DNA of 28,630 bases. It comes from Bacteroidales bacterium UBA1745. Lineage in GTDB: Bacteria; Bacteroidota; Bacteroidia; Bacteroidales; UBA932. The translations under genes were made by a program, and so were the position numbers. The notes beneath the pieces were generated by a model. The model ran no database searches and had not been told where the DNA came from. It worked only from the letters and a program-made list of their open reading frames with translations. The DNA lies in NCBI GenBank assembly GCA_002314885.1, contig DCHT01000022.1, positions 1 through 28,630 of the forward strand, given 5' to 3'. This document shows, in pieces, positions 14,876-22,023 of the stretch (position 1 is the stretch's first letter; each line of letters begins with the position of its first letter).

Positions 14876-15610
14876 ATGATAAGCAACGCAGAAATAAAGA
14901 GGGTCAAAGCCCTGCAGAACAAGAAGTTCCGTGACGAGACCGGTCTCTTCGTCGTCGAAGGCGAAAAAATGGTCTCTGAGGCCCTGGAATCGGGTTTTGA
15001 AGTGGAATCAGTCTATCGCCGCGACGAGATTGGCGAGGAGGCTATGTCCCGCATCAGCGGCTTGAATTCACCTTCTCCCGTCCTGGCCGTTCTCAGGCAG
15101 GCGCCTTCTGTCAGCATCGAGGAGATCGCCCGTATGGTAAAGAGCGCTCCTGAGCGTGGCTTCCTGGCCATCGGTCTTGACGCCGTGCGCGATCCGGGCA
15201 ACCTCGGAACCATCATCCGACTGGCCGACTGGTTCGGCATCGATGCCATCTTCGCTTCAGAGGACACGGTCGAGCTCTACAATCCGAAAGTGGTTCAGTC
15301 CACTATGGGAGCCATTTTCCGTAAGAAAGTGATTTACTGCGACTTGGCAAAGGTGTGTGACATCTTCACTTCAGCATCAATGCCTATCTACGGAACCTTC
15401 CTGGAAGGGGATAATATCTATGGTTCCGGCTTATCTAAGGACGGTCTCATCGTGATGGGAAACGAGGCCAACGGAGTCAGCGCCGCCATTCGCGCCAAGT
15501 GCACTGCGAAGCTGTTCATTCCGCCTTACCCAGGCGATCAGCCGACCGCCGAATCGCTCAACGTGGCAATCGCCACAGCAATCACCGTCTCCGAATTCCG
15601 ACGTCGTTAA
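14876..15610 (+). CDS. TrmH/SpoU-family RNA 2'-O-methyltransferase
   Basis: A 244-residue SPOUT methyltransferase that methylates a ribose 2'-OH in rRNA or tRNA with S-adenosylmethionine. The three family motifs are present: motif 1 with the catalytic Arg (DPGNLGTIIRLADWFG, about 102-117), motif 2 (IVMGNEANGVS, about 191-201) and motif 3 (AESLNVAIATAI, about 224-235). The N-terminal 90 residues look like the short substrate-binding domain (LFVVEGEKMVSEAL). The target nucleotide cannot be read from sequence. The -7 box ends 7 nt before the ATG, so the transcript has little or no leader. It ends just before repeat copy C. Confidence 0.92.
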   Translation: MISNAEIKRVKALQNKKFRDETGLFVVEGEKMVSEALESGFEVESVYRRDEIGEEAMSRISGLNSPSPVLAVLRQAPSVSIEEIARMVKSAPERGFLAIGLDAVRDPGNLGTIIRLADWFGIDAIFASEDTVELYNPKVVQSTMGAIFRKKVIYCDLAKVCDIFTSASMPIYGTFLEGDNIYGSGLSKDGLIVMGNEANGVSAAIRAKCTAKLFIPPYPGDQPTAESLNVAIATAITVSEFRRR

Positions 15611-15613
15611 ATT

Positions 15614-15652
15614 TGGTGCAGAAGTAGTGGCACTAGTACTGCGCCACTATTT
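15614..15652. repeat. Interspersed palindromic repeat, copy C
   Basis: An imperfect palindrome, TGGTGCAGAAGTAGTG (15614-15629), central G, then CACTAGTACTGCGCCACT (15631-15648). Three of 16 arm positions are mismatched. It sits between two convergent genes; the TAG stop of the minus-strand rarA gene (15647-15649) lies inside the right arm. Without a long T run it is a weaker terminator than copy B. Confidence 0.8.
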
Positions 15653-16957
15653 GTAGTACTTAGGCCAATATGCCTCGAGGCGGCGACGAAGGTCGTCCTC
15701 GTGCTTGTTCGGCTGAGGTTCATAGAGCGTCTGACCCTTCAGTTCCTCAGGCATGAATTCGAGGTCCACAAAGTGGCCCGGATAATCGTGCGCATACTTG
15801 TATCCGTCGGAATATCCCAGTTCTTCCATCAGCTTGGTAGGGGCATTCCTGAGGTAGAGAGGCACTGGCGCATACTGAGTTTTGTGCGCAAGTTCAAGTG
15901 CTTGATTGATAGCAAGATATGCAGAGTTGCTTTTAGGACTGCTTGCAAGGTAGATTGTGCATTCTGAAAGCGGAATCCTGGCCTCCGGCATACCTATAGT
16001 ATGCACTATATCGAAGCAGGAACGGGCAAGCAGAAGCGCATTCGGATTGGCGAGTCCCACGTCCTCTGCGGCCGAGATGCAGAGACGTCTGGCAATGAAG
16101 AGGGGATCCTCTCCGCCGTCGAGCATCCTGGCAAGGTAATAGACTGCCGCATTAGGGTCGGAGCCACGTATGCTCTTGATGAATGCAGATATGATGTCGT
16201 AGTGCATTTCGCCATTCTTGTCGTAGATGGCCATATTCTCCTGAAGGCAGCCGGTGACGGTCTCATTGCTGATGACGACCTTGCCGCTCGGAGTGGCATT
16301 CACGACTATCTCGAGTATGTTGAGAAGCTTCCTGGCATCGCCTCCGCTGTAGCGGAAAAGCGCGTCGGTATCCTTCACTTCGATGTCCCTTGACTTGAGT
16401 ATCACGTCAGTAGTCAACGCCCTGTCCAGCAGCCATTTAAGCTCAGTCACATCCAGTGGCTTGAGCACGAAGACCTGGCATCTGGAGAGGAGAGGGGAGA
16501 TCACCTCGAAGGATGGATTCTCGGTGGTTGCACCTATGAGAATGATGGTGCCGTCTTCAGCAGCTCCGAGGAGAGCATCCTGCTGAGCCTTGTTGAAGCG
16601 GTGGATCTCGTCGATGAAGAGGACAGGAGTGGCAGCTGCGGCGAAAAGGGACTGCGATTTAGCCCTTTCGATGACCTCGCGGACCTCCTTGACACCTGCG
16701 CTGACAGCCGAAAGGGTGAAGAATTCACGCTGGCATTCCTTGGTCACAATGCGGGAGAGGGTAGTCTTGCCCACACCCGGAGGGCCCCACAGGATGAATG
16801 AGGTCAGATTGCCCGAGTCAATCATATTGCGGATCACGCAACCAGGGCCGATAAGGTGCTTCTGACCGGCATATTCCTCCAAGTTGGTAGGTCTCAGTCG
16901 CTCAGGAAGCGGCGGAAGCATCCTCGAACGTCCTATATTCTCCTCATTATCCATCAT
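15647..16957 (-). CDS. rarA: Replication-associated recombination protein A (AAA+ ATPase)
   Basis: A 436-residue AAA+ ATPase of the RarA/MgsA/WRNIP1 family, a clamp-loader-like protein acting at stalled replication forks. Walker A is GPPGVGKT (58-65), Walker B is LFIDEIHRF with D116 and E117, sensor 1 is GATTENPSF, and an arginine-finger segment SPLLSRCQVF follows. The C-terminal tetramerisation region has ALLLARSCFD and YLRNAPTKLMEELGY. The start is ATG 16957 or 16954; a -7 box (CAAATTTA on plus, 16975-16982) lies 17 nt upstream. The codons for Phe-Met near residue 402 contain the only CATG tetranucleotide I found in the window (15752-15755). Confidence 0.95.
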   Translation of the reverse strand: MMDNEENIGRSRMLPPLPERLRPTNLEEYAGQKHLIGPGCVIRNMIDSGNLTSFILWGPPGVGKTTLSRIVTKECQREFFTLSAVSAGVKEVREVIERAKSQSLFAAAATPVLFIDEIHRFNKAQQDALLGAAEDGTIILIGATTENPSFEVISPLLSRCQVFVLKPLDVTELKWLLDRALTTDVILKSRDIEVKDTDALFRYSGGDARKLLNILEIVVNATPSGKVVISNETVTGCLQENMAIYDKNGEMHYDIISAFIKSIRGSDPNAAVYYLARMLDGGEDPLFIARRLCISAAEDVGLANPNALLLARSCFDIVHTIGMPEARIPLSECTIYLASSPKSNSAYLAINQALELAHKTQYAPVPLYLRNAPTKLMEELGYSDGYKYAHDYPGHFVDLEFMPEELKGQTLYEPQPNKHEDDLRRRLEAYWPKYYK

Positions 16958-16974
16958 ATACGCTGTTTATTGTG

Positions 16975-17012
16975 CAAATTTAAGAAAAAGACGCAAGTAT
17001 TTACTAATTTTG
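16975..17012. promoter_or_regulatory. Divergent promoter region rarA / outer-membrane protein
   Basis: Minus-strand -7 box TAAATTTG (CAAATTTA, 16975-16982) and plus-strand box TAATTTTG (17005-17012), 22 bp apart, the same geometry as the pfp/punA pair. The predicted leaders are about 10-12 nt on both sides. Confidence 0.65.
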
Positions 17013-17028
17013 GGATGGATTATAAAAC

Positions 17029-18159
17029 GTGCGCTCGAACAAGATCATATCGGCCTTACTGGTTCTGCTGACAATATTTCTATCAGCAAGTTCTCTATTT
17101 GCCCAGCCTAAATCCTTCGGATACAATGTCTCCCATTTTACGGCCGGTTTCAATTATGAGCACTGGACAAGTCCGGAGAGGCAGAGTTTCCACAACGTGG
17201 GCATAAACCTGGACCTCGACGGTCTCCTCTACAATGCAGTAAAAGTCCCCGGAATTACGGCAAGTTACGTATATGAGTTCGAATTTTTGGACAAGACTTT
17301 GACGAACGGAGGCAACATCAGTATGTTTGCCGGTCCAGGCGCGACTTTGGGCTGGACAAAGGATTATAAGACCAGCTTTGGCGTCCTGGCGGGCATCAAG
17401 GCCGTCGTCGGATTCGAATACAGTTCTGCAAGGATACCTATTTCCGTCGGCTGCCGCGTGGCACCAGTGCTTGGTTTGCACACCTACAAAGCAGGCGATA
17501 CATATTTGATGTCCATATATAAAAACGGCCTTGTGAAGGCCCTGACGCCAGAATTGACCATCAAATATGACATCGGACGTCAGTTGGACGGATTGACATT
17601 CGTAAGAGAAGAGGACGACTCAGAAGCAGAAGGGAAGTTCCCAAGAGTGACTTTCGGAATCGACCTGTCCTACAATCCTCAGTCGTTGATCTACTCGCAT
17701 TTCAACTACACGGACGAAGACGGCACCCGTATGTTCCTGAACGAGGCGAGGCCTTGTTTCATCAGCAAAGCGACCATATTGGCCAATGTGGGTGTGAATG
17801 TATCCAGACAAGTCAATCTGGCCCTGTACAGCGGCTATATTGGTATAGGCAGATACAATCTTGTGCCAGTCCAGTTCAGAACGACCTGCTTCCTGGGGAA
17901 GAACACGGGAGGGGAGAGGATGTTCGTCTACGTCGATGGAGGCCCCGGATTTGACATCAAGCATCAACTTAGCAAACCGGCTATAGTTGGATCGACCGGA
18001 GTCGGTTACAGGTTCTCACTGGACCGACTGACAAAACTCGATATCGGCCTCGGTCTCTATGCTTATCACTGCAGTCCGATCATTCCTGACAGCGTCAACA
18101 CGACCATCAGTACTGAATGCGGAGCAGGGCTGCGCCTAAGCACAGCCCTGAACTTCTAA
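17029..18159 (+). CDS. Exported beta-barrel-like outer-membrane protein of unknown function
   Basis: A 376-residue protein with a clean signal peptide (about 1-25, ending SSLFAQP). The rest alternates aromatic and glycine residues in many short strands (GPGATLGWTKDYKTSFGVLAGIKAVVGFEY, GYIGIGRYNLVPVQF, GSTGVGYRFSLDRL) and ends in Phe, as outer-membrane barrels do. I do not recognise a named family. The start is GTG 17029: a stop codon lies two codons upstream in frame, and the ATG at 17015 is in another frame. Alternative start codons are less common in this group, so the -7 box at 17005-17012 supports the call. It is convergent with a second outer-membrane protein 16 nt away. Confidence 0.75.
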   Translation: MRSNKIISALLVLLTIFLSASSLFAQPKSFGYNVSHFTAGFNYEHWTSPERQSFHNVGINLDLDGLLYNAVKVPGITASYVYEFEFLDKTLTNGGNISMFAGPGATLGWTKDYKTSFGVLAGIKAVVGFEYSSARIPISVGCRVAPVLGLHTYKAGDTYLMSIYKNGLVKALTPELTIKYDIGRQLDGLTFVREEDDSEAEGKFPRVTFGIDLSYNPQSLIYSHFNYTDEDGTRMFLNEARPCFISKATILANVGVNVSRQVNLALYSGYIGIGRYNLVPVQFRTTCFLGKNTGGERMFVYVDGGPGFDIKHQLSKPAIVGSTGVGYRFSLDRLTKLDIGLGLYAYHCSPIIPDSVNTTISTECGAGLRLSTALNF

Positions 18160-18175
18160 GTATTTGAAAATCAGT

Positions 18176-19624
18176 TTATTCTCTGGCAAGTCGGTTCTCT
18201 CCGAAGCAGAAGTTGAGACCGAATGACACGCTTGTGTTCAGCCTTCCGGCAGGGATTCCGTTGGACCACTTGGTAAGAGGGAGGAAGGAGTCAGTGCCGA
18301 GGAAGAGGTTGAGTCCCTTCATATGCATATTGAGCACGAGGCTCGTGGAATGTCCGAAGTTGTTGTAGGCGTAACCAGCTGCGATATCAAGCCAATTGAG
18401 AGGGCAGACGCTGGTGATGAAACGGCCTTCGAACACGTTGAAGTTCCTGTTGTCGATGTGAGCGACGCCGAGCAGGCCGAATGAAAGCCTGTCATAGAAA
18501 GGCATCTTCACGTTTACGCCAGTATTTACGGTCATAGTCATAACGTTTGAAACAGATTTTGCCTCAGCATTATCCATCTCAAATGGGAGGACTTCGTCGA
18601 AGAAATCCGTCGTGCAGCTCCACTGATCCTTGATTTCCAATGCACTCTCGACTGCATAGCCGAGACCGTTCACAGTCCAGGAAGATGAAGGCGTATATGC
18701 GATCATATGATTGTTCCAACGCATAATGCCAAGGTCGAGAAGGGAAGCGGAAACCTCCACATACCTGCCTATATTAGCAGAAATACCGAAATCTGCGGAT
18801 ACGCCGATGCCAGGCACAGGCCAGAGCATCTCCAATTTCTTTTCCGGAAGGGAAGTCTCGCTGAATTTGAGCCTGTTAGCTCTTTCTGCCGGGCAGAGAG
18901 GATCGATTTCGCCCTTGGTCGGGATAGTTGTGCCGTGAGGCAGATACAGATCCATATAACCGCTGCCGGTAGCGGACCAGACTCCAGGTGCCGTGTTGGT
19001 CAGGGACAGGTTGTCGACCTTCATTTCCATATTGGAAAGACCCAGCAGAAGCTTGAGTCTGGCACCGATATGAACGACTCCTTTGATGTTGCCGGAGATG
19101 CCGTAAGACAGCTCTGACCACTCTCTGTTGGAGAAACCAATACCATCGAGAGTATAATTGTCAGTCAATGAGTTAAGCTTCATTATCTCAAGCAATGACT
19201 TAGGCATAGAAATCGCCGATTCGGAACGTACGGTCCAGTCGATGCTGTGGAAAAGAGTGCCTGGTTTGTTCCAGAATCCGACCGAGAATACGCTGAGTGC
19301 GGCAGACACATCGGCGTTGTTCATATCCTTGAGATTCCTGATGAATTCGTCAGTATTTCCAGGCTTCGTGAAGAGATTCAGATTGCCCTCATCGTCTTTC
19401 CAGAGGAAATTGGCCAGTGAGAGATTCGAATCCACGCCGAGCGTAGTGTTACCGATGACAGGGCTTACATAAGAACGCTCAGGCGCCAAGGCCGGATTGA
19501 ACTTATACCTATAAGAATATCCTTCAAGGAAATACGCAGTCCTGAAATTGTTCTGAGCGAACAAAGAAACTGATGATGACGCGATCACCAGCGCTGCGAC
19601 AAAAATCTTTGTGAGTTTTTTCAT
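18176..19624 (-). CDS. DUF5723-family outer-membrane protein
   Basis: A 482-residue exported protein: signal peptide about 1-24 (ending VSLFAQ), then RTAYFLEGYSYRYKFNPALAPERSYVSPVIGNTTLGVDSNLS, which is the characteristic opening of Bacteroidetes DUF5723 proteins. The body has PGIGVSADFGISANIGRYVEVSASLLDLG and a C-terminal barrel part (NTSVSFGLNFCFG). The function of the family is unknown; an outer-membrane barrel is likely. The frame reaches 19642, but ATG 19624 begins the signal peptide directly. A -7 box TAACTTTG (CAAAGTTA on plus, 19657-19664) lies 32 nt upstream. Confidence 0.85.
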   Translation of the reverse strand: MKKLTKIFVAALVIASSSVSLFAQNNFRTAYFLEGYSYRYKFNPALAPERSYVSPVIGNTTLGVDSNLSLANFLWKDDEGNLNLFTKPGNTDEFIRNLKDMNNADVSAALSVFSVGFWNKPGTLFHSIDWTVRSESAISMPKSLLEIMKLNSLTDNYTLDGIGFSNREWSELSYGISGNIKGVVHIGARLKLLLGLSNMEMKVDNLSLTNTAPGVWSATGSGYMDLYLPHGTTIPTKGEIDPLCPAERANRLKFSETSLPEKKLEMLWPVPGIGVSADFGISANIGRYVEVSASLLDLGIMRWNNHMIAYTPSSSWTVNGLGYAVESALEIKDQWSCTTDFFDEVLPFEMDNAEAKSVSNVMTMTVNTGVNVKMPFYDRLSFGLLGVAHIDNRNFNVFEGRFITSVCPLNWLDIAAGYAYNNFGHSTSLVLNMHMKGLNLFLGTDSFLPLTKWSNGIPAGRLNTSVSFGLNFCFGENRLARE

Positions 19625-19656
19625 ATATAATTTAATACACAATCAATATAATGATG

Positions 19657-19664
19657 CAAAGTTA
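19657..19664 (-). promoter_or_regulatory. -7 box for the DUF5723 gene
   Basis: CAAAGTTA on the plus strand, that is TAACTTTG in the direction of the gene. A TTTG lies 12 bp upstream of it (CAAA at 19677-19680), but no TTTG stands at the usual 19-21 bp. Confidence 0.65.
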
Positions 19665-19710
19665 TTGAAAATATTGCAAAATAGAGCGGGAATTTTCCTT
19701 GCAATCCCTT

Positions 19711-19738
19711 TTGTTACACAATTTATATTATGTTAAGT
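19711..19738 (+). other. dif-like Xer recombination site (candidate)
   Basis: The 28-mer splits as 11-6-11: TTGTTACACAA, TTTATA, TTATGTTAAGT. The right half with the central region matches E. coli dif at 14 of 15 positions (TATATTATGTTAAGT against TATATTATGTTAAAT); the left half fits the loose XerC consensus at about 8 of 11. The halves are imperfectly dyad-symmetric, as in dif. It lies in a gene-free stretch. The match to E. coli is from memory of the dif sequence, and no xer gene is in the window. Confidence 0.4.
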
Positions 19739-19763
19739 TGCCTGTGGCAATATAACATAATAT
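19725..19763. repeat. Compound hairpin containing an inverted second XerD-like half-site
   Basis: Outer arms ATATTATGTTA (19725-19735) and TAACATAATAT (19753-19763) are perfectly complementary; inner arms TTGCC (19738-19742) and GGCAA (19746-19750) pair around TGT. That is 16 pairs in 39 nt. No T run follows, so it is not a normal terminator. The right outer arm reads TTATGTTAT on the minus strand, an inverted copy of the Xer-like half-site. Confidence 0.8.
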
Positions 19764-19821
19764 CAGGAAAATACTGTAGTACACCCTACTGAGAAAGGTC
19801 TGGAGTAAAGTGAGTGTTTAC

Positions 19822-19862
19822 AGGTGGTGCAGAACTAGTGGCACTACTTCTGCGCCAAACTA
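19822..19862. repeat. Interspersed palindromic repeat, copy D
   Basis: GGTGGTGCAGAACTAGTG, central G, CACTACTTCTGCGCC, spanning 19823-19855 with few mismatches between arms. It lies directly after the 3' end of the minus-strand deoxynucleoside kinase gene, whose TAG stop (19860-19862) follows the right arm by 4 nt. The rest of 19625-19859 holds no gene: it contains the DUF5723 promoter, the dif-like site and the hairpin. Confidence 0.8.
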
Positions 19863-20471
19863 AAAGAGTCCGTAGAGCTCCGCGTCGATGCGGTCGGTGA
19901 TTTTGGCGAAATCTTCAGGACGGTGCTGGAAATCGAGATCGTCAGCGTCGATGATGAGGACTTTGTGCTTGTAGGAAGCAATCCACTGTTCGTAGAGACG
20001 GTTCAGGCCGCCGAGATATTCGAGGCTGATGGACTGCTCGTAGTCGCGGCCGCGTTTCTGAATCTGGCCGACGAGATGAGGAACAGAGCATTTGAGATAG
20101 ATGAGCAGGTCCGGGGATTTGGTGACGGAGGTCATCGTGTCGAAGATTTCCATATAGGTCTGGAAATCGCGGTCGCTGAGGTTGCCCATCTCGTAATTGT
20201 TTCTGACAAAGATGTTTACGCCTTCGAAGATGGTCCTGTCCTGGATGATCACATCGTCGCTGGCGGCGATTGCACGCAGGTCTTCGAGACGCCTTACGAG
20301 GAAGAACATCTCCAGATTGAAGCTCCAGCGGGCTATGTCCTTATAGTAGTCCTCCAAGTACGGATTTTCGGCCACGGTTTCGAATCTTGGCGTCCATCCG
20401 TAGTGCTGAGCGAGCATTGTGGTGAGTGTGGTCTTCCCTGCTCCGATATTTCCGGCTATACCTATGTGCAT
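19860..20471 (-). CDS. Deoxynucleoside kinase
   Basis: A 203-residue cytoplasmic kinase that phosphorylates deoxynucleosides for nucleotide salvage. It has the P-loop GNIGAGKT (7-14), the ENPYLEDYYKD segment, RWSFNLEMFFLVRR, the DRTIFEGVNIFV motif corresponding to the family's ERS/DRS signature, and the arginine-rich lid region (QIQKRGRDYE). Size and motifs fit the deoxyadenosine/deoxyguanosine kinase group; the base preference is not readable. The frame extends to 20513, but ATG 20471 begins the conserved P-loop strand. The promoter is TTG-N20-TAAATTTG (CAA at 20541-20543, CAAATTTA at 20513-20520 on plus), giving a leader of about 35 nt. Confidence 0.92.
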   Translation of the reverse strand: MHIGIAGNIGAGKTTLTTMLAQHYGWTPRFETVAENPYLEDYYKDIARWSFNLEMFFLVRRLEDLRAIAASDDVIIQDRTIFEGVNIFVRNNYEMGNLSDRDFQTYMEIFDTMTSVTKSPDLLIYLKCSVPHLVGQIQKRGRDYEQSISLEYLGGLNRLYEQWIASYKHKVLIIDADDLDFQHRPEDFAKITDRIDAELYGLF

Positions 20472-20512
20472 CTTTATTGAGTTTCTTGTAAAGAAAATGG
20501 TCTGTTGGAACA

Positions 20513-20543
20513 CAAATTTAGCACTTTAATGCTATTTTTGCAA
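20513..20543. promoter_or_regulatory. Interleaved divergent promoters (deoxynucleoside kinase / RNA methyltransferase)
   Basis: Minus-strand -7 box TAAATTTG (CAAATTTA, 20513-20520) with a TTG 20 bp upstream (20541-20543), and plus-strand box TATTTTTG (20533-20540). The two boxes are 12 bp apart, the same spacing as at 6516-6543, and the minus-strand TTG abuts the plus-strand box, so the promoters physically overlap. Confidence 0.75.
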
Positions 20544-20582
20544 CGCACAATTTAATAAGAGATTCATCCATTCGAACGGATT

Positions 20583-22022
20583 ATGAGTAAGAAACATCAG
20601 GATCTCATCCTGGAAAACATTGAAATTGAGGCAGTTGCAGCCGAAGGAAAGGCTCTTGCCCACGTCGACGGAGCAGTCGTTTTTGTTCAGTTTGCCGTCC
20701 CAGGCGACGTAGTCGACATAAAAGTCACAAAGAAGAAAAAGAACTATATGGAGGGATTCATCCTCAGGATGGTATCCCCTTCCAAGCATCGTCTGGAGCC
20801 GTTTTGCCCTCATTTCGGCGTCTGCGGAGGCTGTAAATGGCAGCCGCTGCCATACGAAATGCAGCTCGCGGCAAAGCAGCAGCAGGTCGAGGACCAGCTG
20901 GTCCGCATAGGTCACCTCACAGTGCCTGAGATCTCCCCTATCGTAGGTTCCGACAAGACTCAGTACTACCGCAACAAACTGGAATTCACCTTCTCCAACC
21001 GCCGTTGGCTGCTGGACGGTGAGGATCCGGAGAGCATCGACGAGGTACATCGTCAGGGCCTGGGCTTCCACGTGGGCCGTTTCTTCGACAAAGTGCTCGA
21101 CATCGACCACTGCTACCTTCAGCCTGAACCATCCAACGAGCTCAGGCTCTTCATCAAGGAATACGCCTTCGAGCACGGCCTGCCGTTCTTCGACATACGC
21201 AACCACGAGGGCTATCTCCGCAATATGATCGTGCGCTCAACCGAGGCCGGCAACGTTATGCTGATTCTCGTCTTCTGGCGCGAGGACCGCAAGGTACGCG
21301 AAGCCCTGCTCGACGCCATCGCAGCCAAGTTCCCGCAGATTACCTCTTTATATTATGTGATCAACGAGAAGATGAACGACTCTGTCGGCGACCAGGAATG
21401 CATACTCTACAAGGGCGAAGAGGCCATCTACGAATATATGGAAGGCCTCAAGTTCAAGATCGGACCGAAGTCTTTCTATCAGACGAATACGCAGCAGGCT
21501 TACAAACTCTACAGCGTGGCCCGCGAATATGCGGCTCTCACTGGCAACGAAGTGGTCTATGACCTCTACACCGGCACCGGCACAATCGCCCAGTTCGTCA
21601 GCAGCAAGGCCTCAAAGGTCATTGGCGTGGAATATGTCCCGGAGGCAATCGAGGACGCAAAGATCAACGCAGAGGGCAACGGAATCACCAACTGCGAGTT
21701 CTTTGCAGGCGATATGAAGGACATACTCACCGACTCCTTCGTAAGGAAGCACGGCCGTCCTGACGTGGTCATTCTCGACCCTCCTCGCGCCGGCATTCAT
21801 CCCGATGTGGCCAAGGTCATCCTGAACGCCGCCCCTGAGCGTATGGTCTATGTAAGCTGCAACCCAGCCTCCCAGGCCCGCGACCTTGCAATTTTCTGCG
21901 ATCCGGCCTCAAATGGCATTGAATATGCACGCTCTTCCTACGAAATCACAGCCGTACGTCCAGTGGATATGTTCCCTCAGACTCACCACGTGGAGAACGT
22001 TGTGGCTTTAAAACGCAAATAA
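20583..22022 (+). CDS. rlmD: 23S rRNA (uracil-C5)-methyltransferase, RlmD/TrmA family
   Basis: A 479-residue SAM-dependent RNA m5U methyltransferase. It begins with a TRAM RNA-binding domain (about 5-62), then the iron-sulfur cysteines C75, C81, C84 and C177 (CPHFGVCGGC and DHCY). The Rossmann domain has YDLYTGTGTIAQF, VIGVEYVPEAIEDA and the ILDPPRAG motif; the catalytic Cys is C426 in VYVSCNPAS. All key residues are present. Whether it acts on U1939, U747, or both (as RlmCD does) is not decidable here, so the gene symbol is tentative. The next gene starts 1 nt after its stop, so they form an operon. Confidence 0.92.
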   Translation: MSKKHQDLILENIEIEAVAAEGKALAHVDGAVVFVQFAVPGDVVDIKVTKKKKNYMEGFILRMVSPSKHRLEPFCPHFGVCGGCKWQPLPYEMQLAAKQQQVEDQLVRIGHLTVPEISPIVGSDKTQYYRNKLEFTFSNRRWLLDGEDPESIDEVHRQGLGFHVGRFFDKVLDIDHCYLQPEPSNELRLFIKEYAFEHGLPFFDIRNHEGYLRNMIVRSTEAGNVMLILVFWREDRKVREALLDAIAAKFPQITSLYYVINEKMNDSVGDQECILYKGEEAIYEYMEGLKFKIGPKSFYQTNTQQAYKLYSVAREYAALTGNEVVYDLYTGTGTIAQFVSSKASKVIGVEYVPEAIEDAKINAEGNGITNCEFFAGDMKDILTDSFVRKHGRPDVVILDPPRAGIHPDVAKVILNAAPERMVYVSCNPASQARDLAIFCDPASNGIEYARSSYEITAVRPVDMFPQTHHVENVVALKRK

Positions 22023-22023
22023 T

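Noticed and set aside
1..19862. The palindromic repeats as parts of a CRISPR array
   Set aside because: Copies are thousands of bases apart at gene ends, with no spacer-repeat periodicity and no cas genes.
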